Assembly: GCA_017987615.1 (NCBI GenBank)
Contig: JAGNTI010000110.1
Location: 1-5,224, forward strand
From: Sediminibacterium sp.
Lineage (GTDB): Bacteria > Bacteroidota > Bacteroidia > Chitinophagales > Chitinophagaceae
Reading direction: 5' to 3'
Length of the DNA: 5,224 nt
In this document: positions 1-5,224 of the stretch, piece by piece
How the letters are laid out: the number at the start of each line of letters is the position of its first letter
Position numbering within the stretch: position 1 is the first letter of the stretch
Translations under genes and position numbers: made by a program
Notes under the pieces: model-generated
Told to the model about the DNA's origin: nothing
Databases searched by the model: none
Seen by the model: the letters and a program-made list of their open reading frames with translations, nothing else

Positions 1-1
1 T

Positions 2-46
2 ACAGCAATCAACAAAAACGATAATGTGTTTGCCTATCTCGTTTAA
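2..46 (+). CDS. Possible C-terminal end of a convergent gene (14 codons and stop)
   Basis: In frame 2 of the plus strand the window opens with TAINKNDNVFAYLV followed by TAA at 44-46. The codons are ordinary for this AT-rich DNA, and the stop shares the TTAA at 43-46 with the stop of the minus-strand cytochrome gene, a common geometry for convergent neighbours. The stretch is far too short to identify and may be chance; a second plus frame is also open here until TGA at 51-53. No start codon for a minus-strand gene (ATG or GTG) is present in 1-42. Confidence 0.25.
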   Translation, partial: TAINKNDNVFAYLV

Positions 47-2184
47 TTATTGACGGTTATTTCACTCATAAAAAACCATCCTGGCGTACCTTTTCCTTGA
101 TGCCAACTTGGTAATTTTTTAATAGGCTGCCCTGTTATCTTCAAATACCTAAATGATGCAGTCGGATATTTTAACTCAAGCATTTGAGCAAATGGTGCAT
201 CATTCATGGTTGGCATTTCAGGTTTAATATTTGCAAGTGGCTTCCATGTTTTATTATCATTACTACCCCATGCCATTAGTGATACAGGCGGCAATATATA
301 GGATGTAGTTGCATGAAGCGTATTAACCATGATTCTACTCGTTTGAACAGAACTTCCCATATCAAGCACTACAGTGGCTTCATTGTTTTGATAGCCCAAC
401 CACTTACTTGAAAAATCGGTATAATCTGCTAAATCCAAATCTGTTAAAACAGTAGCGGCATTCATATTGTATTTAGCATCTGGTGGTGTAGTTAGTTTAT
501 AACCTGCAACAGGGAAGCCCGCTTTCATATAAAAGTTTCTTACTGTTGCACTTCCTTTCCATCCTGCTTTAAATGCACGTACACTTAAAGTTGTCGTGTT
601 ATTTAATACAATTGGTTTTGTATATACTAAACTTGTACTGCTATCCGGATCTGTGCCATCAATTGTATATCTGATGGTAACATCTTTGATTACATGTTTG
701 ATTTCAATGGGTTGATTTTCTTTAAAATAACCACTTGGTAAAGAAACAACCGGATCATTAAGGGTAATGATGAGTGTATCAGCACCATCAAAACCATAGT
801 CTATTTTTATTTGTCCATACTGCTTGCTAATGGCTTTAATATCTGAAGGCTTTATTTTAGTATCCCAAACAAAAATCTCTGTAATATTTTTATTGCCAAG
901 TAATGTTTTTAAACCTTGCATCGTAATGGCTGTTCCCGCCACAGAAACTGAACTGATTTTTTTCATCGATGCAATTTCTGCCATGCTTTTATCTGTAACA
1001 TTCGAATAGTTAACGTTTAATCTTTTAAGATTGGGTAGTTTACTAATCCATGAAACGTCTGCATCAGATACAGGCATTTTTGCAGCATACAAATGAACTA
1101 TTTGTTCTTTGATAGGGTCTAGTTCTGTTAGTGTACTTGAGTTATACATGGTTTGACCATAAAAAGAAACAGCGAGTGCTGGAGATTTTTCACCCAACTG
1201 CTTGATTACCCTATAATTTGATTTGAGTTTATCAATAGTTGATTCACTAGCAGCATCAAAATCATATTTTTCTTCTTTGGCTAAATACGGTTTAACATAC
1301 TGCTCTGCTAATATCCTAAGGGTGTCTGTGCTATTTATACTAGTAATTTTTGTGTCAAAAGGTGCACCTTTTTGAATCCAAGCTTCTAAAATGGCAAGCT
1401 CTGCAGCCGTTAATTGCGGCTTGTCCATAGGAGGCATATGTTTTTTATCAGAGAGTGGTAAATGTGCTCTGGTGATTACTAAACTTTTAAGTAAGTCACC
1501 AGCAACCACTGCTTTTCCTGATTTTCCACCCGTCATGATACCTACCGAATCACTTAAAGACAAGCCACCTTTTTTATTGCTGTTGTTATGGCAAGTACCA
1601 CATTTTTCTTTGAAGATGGTTGCTACCACATTTGGATAAATGCGCGCTTCCGCGAGCGTTAATGTGCTTGGCTCATTTTTATACAGTGGCGCCGTTAAAA
1701 ATCCTTCGCCATGGGTTAGGGTAGCACCAAAATGACCGGTAGTGATAGTTAGAAAAAACAGTAATACACCACTTGAAATAGATAATTTTTTATTGGATTG
1801 TATAAAGCTTGCATAACTATAAAGTATCCAAGCTAACACAGCTACTGCAGTACCTGACCACTTGTGCCACTGTAAAGTGTCTCCTTCTGTGCCTTCTTCT
1901 GTGGCCAGTAAAATACCCATGATAGCTGTAAAAATGGCTGTTAAAGCGCCAAAGAGCCTTACATAGCTAAAGATATTATTGGTAGACGAATTACTCGGAA
2001 TAAAATATGAAATAATGGAAATGAGTAAGAGCGTGATTGGTAAATGCAACAGTAACGGATGCATCCTGCCCGCAACTTGAAGCCATACGGGTATTTGAAG
2101 TTTATCATCAAATACAAATACGATACCCAATAAAAAAAGTCCTGCAAATGCAAGCGAACTTGCTACTTTCTCAATCCATTTCAT
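43..2184 (-). CDS. Membrane-anchored c-type cytochrome: DUF2231-like, PSCyt1, LRR-like, chitobiase-C-like and discoidin-like domains
   Basis: A 713-residue multidomain envelope protein, last gene of the operon. About five hydrophobic segments are visible (roughly residues 8-26, 41-63, 72-95, 110-128 and 135-150). The motif GRMHPLLLHLPI (39-50) and the HKWSG and TGHFG stretches (107-111, 149-153) fit a DUF2231-type membrane domain. A single haem c site CGTCH (195-199) follows, with HMPPM (249-253) supplying a likely distal Met ligand; this is the PSCyt1 pattern. C195 and C198 are the only cysteines. Residues about 378-450 look like degenerate leucine-rich repeats. Residues about 475-552, with YTIDGTDPDSST, match the chitobiase/hexosaminidase C-terminal beta fold. 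Residues about 560-713, with VVLDMG and YLKITG, resemble a discoidin F5/8C domain. The start is supported by the membrane segment right after it and a 6-base gap to the upstream stop. Domain order is clear; the role as an electron conduit with a ligand-binding tail is inferred. Confidence 0.9.
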   Translation of the reverse strand: MKWIEKVASSLAFAGLFLLGIVFVFDDKLQIPVWLQVAGRMHPLLLHLPITLLLISIISYFIPSNSSTNNIFSYVRLFGALTAIFTAIMGILLATEEGTEGDTLQWHKWSGTAVAVLAWILYSYASFIQSNKKLSISSGVLLFFLTITTGHFGATLTHGEGFLTAPLYKNEPSTLTLAEARIYPNVVATIFKEKCGTCHNNSNKKGGLSLSDSVGIMTGGKSGKAVVAGDLLKSLVITRAHLPLSDKKHMPPMDKPQLTAAELAILEAWIQKGAPFDTKITSINSTDTLRILAEQYVKPYLAKEEKYDFDAASESTIDKLKSNYRVIKQLGEKSPALAVSFYGQTMYNSSTLTELDPIKEQIVHLYAAKMPVSDADVSWISKLPNLKRLNVNYSNVTDKSMAEIASMKKISSVSVAGTAITMQGLKTLLGNKNITEIFVWDTKIKPSDIKAISKQYGQIKIDYGFDGADTLIITLNDPVVSLPSGYFKENQPIEIKHVIKDVTIRYTIDGTDPDSSTSLVYTKPIVLNNTTTLSVRAFKAGWKGSATVRNFYMKAGFPVAGYKLTTPPDAKYNMNAATVLTDLDLADYTDFSSKWLGYQNNEATVVLDMGSSVQTSRIMVNTLHATTSYILPPVSLMAWGSNDNKTWKPLANIKPEMPTMNDAPFAQMLELKYPTASFRYLKITGQPIKKLPSWHQGKGTPGWFFMSEITVNN
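1588..1602 (-). other. Haem c attachment motif CXXCH (CGTCH)
   Basis: Codons 195-199 of the 713-residue membrane cytochrome encode Cys-Gly-Thr-Cys-His, the covalent haem c binding motif. It is followed by a GGLSLSD stretch and, about 50 residues later, by HMPPM, as in planctomycete-type PSCyt1 domains. It is the only CXXCH visible in the window, so one haem is expected in this protein. Attachment would need a cytochrome c maturation system encoded elsewhere and places this domain outside the cytoplasm. Confidence 0.9.
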
Positions 2185-2190
2185 AGTTCA

Positions 2191-3216
2191 CTATGCTTGT
2201 GTTAATTTATAAGGATACACTTTTCCAGAAGCCCATTGTGCTACATAAAGGCTGCCTTCATCATCTACACAAACATCATGTGGATGTGCAAATATTTTAT
2301 CGGTTTGTTGCAGTGTATTTAATTTCCCACCTGTGTAAATAGGTTCAGAGCCACCAATATTAGAAACCACTTTATTTTCTTTATTTAAAATGGTAACAAA
2401 GCCACTTGCTTCTACACCCATATTTGGAGAGCGTAAAACGGCGGCATATAAATAATCACCACTAATTACTGGTCTACAAACGCCAGCACCTGGTACATGA
2501 ATCACTTCTAATAGTTTTCCATCTAAAGAAAATCTTTTAAAGCAAGCTCTGTTTCTATCGGTAACAATTAGGGTAGGTGTAGCGTTTCTGTAATCGATAC
2601 AAATACCATGCGCGTTGTCTAGGTATTGTTCACCTTCGCCTCTGCCACCAAAAGCATTTTTTAATTTACCATTAGCGTCATAGTGTAAAATGTATTGAGC
2701 ACCATAACCATCTGCAATATAAAATTCTCCATTTTCTAAAACAGCGGTTTCGGTAGGCACAAATTTATCTTTACTCGCGTACGGTCCAACTTCTCCTGGC
2801 GGATCGATGGTAAATAATATTTTTCCATCGGTGGTTGTTTTATAAACCTGGTGTCTATTGGTATCTGTAATAAACAAAAAATCTTCTTTTCCTGTTTTTT
2901 GAATCGATAATCCATGCGCGCCCGGAAATTCTGTTCCCCAACTTCCTTTTAGCTTACCAGACTTGTTGTAAATGATGATATTGTTTTTTGTTTCGTTGGT
3001 AAGAAGGATGATATGACCCTTACTGTCTTGTACCATCTCATGACAATCATTTACAGGTGTTTTGTCTGTATTTAAAGTACCCCACTTGGTATCCAAAAAA
3101 TACTTTTTATCGTTATGGCCGTAAATGGGTCCTTTTGGTTTTGCAAATAAGTCTTTGGTGATAAAAAAACTAGCGCCAGCTAACGCAGAGTTTTGAATAA
3201 ATTTTTTGCGGTTCAT
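2191..3216 (-). CDS. NHL-repeat six-bladed beta-propeller protein, exported
   Basis: A 341-residue protein. The leader MNRKKFIQNSALAGASFFI resembles a Tat signal, but has RK where Tat has RR (R3-K4), so export by Tat is likely rather than certain. The rest is built of NHL-type blades: a His- or Cys-containing entry strand, then a D/N-x-G turn, then a strand such as LFITDTNRHQV (114-124), FYIADGYG (165-172), LIVTDRNRACF (216-226) or LYVAQWASGKV (323-333). About six blades can be counted. Histidines sit at the same blade position in NDCHEM (H59), AHGLSI (H101), AHGICID (H203) and PHDVCVD (H313). This recalls the zinc-binding channel of peptidyl-hydroxyglycine alpha-amidating lyase, a family to which bacterial NHL proteins are sometimes assigned; activity here is not proven. 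It starts 10 bases after the DUF1501 stop and ends 6 bases before the cytochrome gene. It could instead be a non-catalytic binding scaffold. Confidence 0.88.
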   Translation of the reverse strand: MNRKKFIQNSALAGASFFITKDLFAKPKGPIYGHNDKKYFLDTKWGTLNTDKTPVNDCHEMVQDSKGHIILLTNETKNNIIIYNKSGKLKGSWGTEFPGAHGLSIQKTGKEDFLFITDTNRHQVYKTTTDGKILFTIDPPGEVGPYASKDKFVPTETAVLENGEFYIADGYGAQYILHYDANGKLKNAFGGRGEGEQYLDNAHGICIDYRNATPTLIVTDRNRACFKRFSLDGKLLEVIHVPGAGVCRPVISGDYLYAAVLRSPNMGVEASGFVTILNKENKVVSNIGGSEPIYTGGKLNTLQQTDKIFAHPHDVCVDDEGSLYVAQWASGKVYPYKLTQA

Positions 3217-3226
3217 AGGTTTAATT

Positions 3227-4681
3227 TTAAGCGATAATATTATTTACAACGTTTCCGTATAAGTCTGTTAAACGGTATCTTCTTCCTTGAAATTTATACG
3301 TTAAACTTTCGTGCTCTAAACCAAGTAGGTTTAAAACAGTGGCTTGAAAATCATGAACGTGTACTGGGTCTTTGATAATATTGTATCCAAAGTCATCTGT
3401 TTCTCCATGCACAATACCAGGTTTTACGCCACCGCCTGCCATCCAAATACTAAAGCAGCGTGGGTGGTGGTCACGGCCATAATTATCTACGGTCATTGGG
3501 CCTTGGCAGAAATTGGTTCTTCCAAATTCACCACCCCAAATAACAAGTGTTTCATCTAATAAGCCTCTTTGCTTTAAATCTTTAATAAGTGCTGCAGAAG
3601 GTTGGTCTACATCTTTTGCTTGTCCGCGCATTTCGTTAGGTAAGTTACCGTGCTGATCCCAGCCTTGATGGTATAGTTGAATAAAGCGAACACCACTTTC
3701 AGATAATTTACGCGCTAGTAAACAGTTGGCTGCATAGGTGCCAGGGACTAAACAATCTGGTCCATACATTTTGATCACACTATCTGATTCTTTGGAAGTA
3801 TCAATGATTTCAGGAACGGCTGTTTGCATGCGGTAAGCCATTTCATACTGCTGAATTTTAGCAGCAATTTCTGGATCACCAAATTGCTCGTATTCTAAAT
3901 TATTAAGTGTTGCCACTTTATCAAGCATTTTGCGGCGCGCATTTCTATCCATGCCAGCTTGATCTTGTAAATATAAAATTGGATTATCGCCACTGCTAAA
4001 TTGAACACCCTGATGCACCGAATCTAAAAACCCGTTGGTCCATAATTTAGAATATACACCTTGCCCATTTCCTTTACCTCTTGATAAGAGTACACAAAAA
4101 GCAGGCAGGTTATTATTTTCGGTACCAAGTCCGTAGCTCACCCAAGAACCCATACTAGGCCTATTGCCTTGTTGTGCGCCCGACTGAAAAAACGTTAACG
4201 CAGGGTCGTGGTTAATGGCTTCTGTGTGCATCGATTTAATGATACACAAATCATCTACTACCGATGCCATATGCGGAAACAAGTCACTTACATACGCACC
4301 TGATTTTCCATATTGTTTAAAGTCGTAGTAAGACCCAATGAGCGGGAATTTACTTTGACCTGCTGTCATGCCCGTTAAGCGCTGACCGTTTCTGATAGAC
4401 TCTGGTAAATCTTCACCCATTCTTTCACGAAGCATGGGTTTGTAGTCGAAAGTTTCTAGTTGAGATGGTGCACCATTTTGAAAAAGGTAAATGACACGCT
4501 TTGCTTTTGGAGCAATATGCGGTACTGCTTTCATGATGGCATCTTCTGCACTTTCCTTTCCACCAAATAAATCTGGAATGAGGAGTGAGCCAAGGGCTGC
4601 ACTACCTAATCCAAGGCTCATTCTAGAAATAAATTTTCTTCGATTTGCGTTAAGGCCGTGTTCGAGTAATTCTTTTTCCAT
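3227..4681 (-). CDS. DUF1501 domain-containing protein, Tat-exported
   Basis: A 484-residue protein of normal DUF1501 length, a family related to the alkaline phosphatase/sulfatase superfamily and of unknown reaction. The leader has NRRKFIS with twin arginines at 14-15, then a small-residue hydrophobic stretch (about 21-38), a clear Tat signal. Starting at the next Met (residue 21) would lose it, so the first ATG is chosen. Family landmarks, in order: FQNGAPSQLETFDYKP (67-82), HTEAINHDPA (152-161), RPSMGSWVSYGLG (174-186), YHQGWDQHG (337-345), GGEFGRT (383-389), GRDHH (402-406) and HVHDF (441-445). The His/Asp-rich motifs could bind metal, as in the superfamily. No sulfatase CxPxR motif is present, so a formylglycine sulfatase is unlikely. 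It begins 3 bases after the PSD1 gene stop. This adjacency is a recurrent pairing and suggests a shared periplasmic function. Confidence 0.95.
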   Translation of the reverse strand: MEKELLEHGLNANRRKFISRMSLGLGSAALGSLLIPDLFGGKESAEDAIMKAVPHIAPKAKRVIYLFQNGAPSQLETFDYKPMLRERMGEDLPESIRNGQRLTGMTAGQSKFPLIGSYYDFKQYGKSGAYVSDLFPHMASVVDDLCIIKSMHTEAINHDPALTFFQSGAQQGNRPSMGSWVSYGLGTENNNLPAFCVLLSRGKGNGQGVYSKLWTNGFLDSVHQGVQFSSGDNPILYLQDQAGMDRNARRKMLDKVATLNNLEYEQFGDPEIAAKIQQYEMAYRMQTAVPEIIDTSKESDSVIKMYGPDCLVPGTYAANCLLARKLSESGVRFIQLYHQGWDQHGNLPNEMRGQAKDVDQPSAALIKDLKQRGLLDETLVIWGGEFGRTNFCQGPMTVDNYGRDHHPRCFSIWMAGGGVKPGIVHGETDDFGYNIIKDPVHVHDFQATVLNLLGLEHESLTYKFQGRRYRLTDLYGNVVNNIIA

Positions 4682-4684
4682 GGT

Positions 4685-5224
4685 TTATGTTTTTGTGATC
4701 GCTTCTTGCATGTTATAAATAACCTGAATGGTTTGCATAGCTGCAGCGAGATCAACGATTTGTTTTGTTTTAGGTTTATAGGTACCTGGCTCAATAAGCG
4801 TGGCTGCTTTCTTCTGATCTTTTGCTAATTCTTTTTTTGTTTCGTCATAAAAAGCAACAAGCGTTTCAATTTCTTTACCACTCGCTTGTCTACACAAAAT
4901 GGATCTAAATGCTTTTTCAACAAATGTATTGGTGCCTGCTTTTTGTTGCAACAATTTATCGGCAAGTGCTTTTGAAGCTTCTAGTACTGTTGGGTCGTTT
5001 AGCATTATAAGCGCCTGAAGAGGTGTATTGGTACGGTACCTTGTTACTTGACACTCATCTCTATTGCTACCATCAAACATCATCATAGATGGAGGTGGTA
5101 CGGTTCGTTTAATAAAAGTGTACATCCCTCTTCTGTACAAAGCTTGGCCGGTATCTTGCATGTACTTATTTAAAATACCTCTACCAGATGTAGCGAGTTC
5201 CCATAATCCTGGTGGTTGGTAAGG
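4685..5224 (-). CDS. PSD1 (DUF1553) domain protein, C-terminal part, truncated by window edge
   Basis: The last 179 residues of a larger protein. The reading frame stays open to the window edge, so the true start lies beyond 5224; the Met at 5159-5161 is internal. The edge residues PYQPPGLWE are the PSD1 signature, followed by the YRRGMYTF and KRTVPPPS segments, then FDGSNRDEC, RTNTPLQAL and LNDP. After these come a helical region with AFRSILCR and a C-terminal NMQEAITKT, matching the usual family end, so the gene is intact on this side. Full-length members usually run PSCyt1 (haem c), DUF1549 (PSCyt2), then DUF1553, about 700-1100 residues; the first two cannot be seen here. The TAA stop lies 3 bases before the DUF1501 start, a likely translationally coupled pair. 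The biochemical role of the family is not established; a redox or hydrolytic role in the envelope is inferred. Confidence 0.95.
   Translation of the reverse strand, partial: PYQPPGLWELATSGRGILNKYMQDTGQALYRRGMYTFIKRTVPPPSMMMFDGSNRDECQVTRYRTNTPLQALIMLNDPTVLEASKALADKLLQQKAGTNTFVEKAFRSILCRQASGKEIETLVAFYDETKKELAKDQKKAATLIEPGTYKPKTKQIVDLAAAMQTIQVIYNMQEAITKT

Larger units (their letters stand above)
43..5224 (-). other. Probable operon: PSD1, DUF1501, NHL propeller, membrane cytochrome
   Basis: Four genes lie on the same strand with gaps of 3, 10 and 6 bases (4682-4684, 3217-3226, 2185-2190) and no room for internal promoters or terminators. Leaders before the starts are A-rich (for example TTAAAATTAAACCT before the NHL gene) and lack a Shine-Dalgarno motif, as is common in Bacteroidota, so downstream translation may rely on coupling to the preceding stop. 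The promoter must lie right of the window. Two products carry Tat or Tat-like leaders and one carries membrane segments and haem c, so the operon is devoted to the cell envelope. Confidence 0.85.

Noticed and set aside
16..44. Weak inverted repeat AAACGA / TCGTTT as a transcription terminator
   Set aside because: The stem is only 6 base pairs with two G-C pairs and a loop of about 17 bases, and half of it may be coding; too weak to call.
824..1639. Plus-strand open frames at 824-1009 and 1391-1639
   Set aside because: They lie wholly inside the membrane cytochrome gene, opposite well-recognised domains, and their translations show no family features.
1959..2153. Minus-strand 64-codon open frame
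   Set aside because: It overlaps the N-terminal membrane segments of the cytochrome gene in another frame and is a shadow of it.
3227..4681. DUF1501 protein as a classical sulfatase
   Set aside because: No CxPxR formylglycine motif is present; only a distant alkaline phosphatase superfamily relation is supported by the motifs.
3344..4718. Plus-strand open frames at 3344-3559 and 4491-4718
   Set aside because: Both are antisense to conserved DUF1501 coding sequence (and the short gap beside it) and resemble no protein.
4685..5161. Starting the PSD1 gene at the Met at 5161
   Set aside because: The frame remains open to 5224 and encodes the family signature PYQPPGLWE upstream of that Met, so the gene is cut by the window edge and does not start there.
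1..5224. Mobile element, CRISPR or defence system
   Set aside because: No transposase, integrase, direct-repeat array or terminal inverted repeats were seen; the gene set is an envelope cytochrome-type operon.

Overview
The window is one strand-coherent block of four closely packed genes, all on the minus strand and read from right to left. The DNA is AT-rich, start codons follow A-rich leaders with no Shine-Dalgarno motif, and the N-termini are of the 'RRKFI' Tat type. Together these suggest a Bacteroidota bacterium, possibly of the Chitinophagaceae/Sphingobacteriia type. That placement is inferred from style and was not tested by a search. No tRNA, rRNA, CRISPR array, insertion sequence or prophage sign is visible.

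Layout in transcription order: (1) 5224-4685, the C-terminal 179 residues of a PSD1 (DUF1553) protein, whose usual N-terminal haem and DUF1549 parts lie outside the window; (2) 4681-3227, a complete Tat-exported DUF1501 protein; (3) 3216-2191, a complete NHL-type beta-propeller with an atypical RK Tat-like leader; (4) 2184-43, a 713-residue membrane protein joining a DUF2231-like membrane domain, a single-haem PSCyt1 domain, a short LRR-like stretch, a chitobiase C-terminal-like beta domain and a C-terminal discoidin (F5/8C)-like domain. The gaps are 3, 10 and 6 bases, so this looks like one operon whose promoter is beyond the right edge. The left edge (1-42) holds no recognisable terminator. 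It may hold the last codons of a convergent gene whose stop overlaps the stop of gene 4.

How they may work together: DUF1549/DUF1553 and DUF1501 proteins are a recurrent pair, abundant in Planctomycetes, Verrucomicrobia and some Bacteroidota, with no firmly established biochemical role. Here they sit with a propeller that has His residues at matching blade positions and a membrane-anchored c-type cytochrome carrying domains resembling carbohydrate-binding modules. My inference is a periplasmic or envelope redox module acting on an extracellular, perhaps polysaccharide-related, substrate, with electrons passing through haem c to the membrane. The sequence shows the parts but not the substrate.
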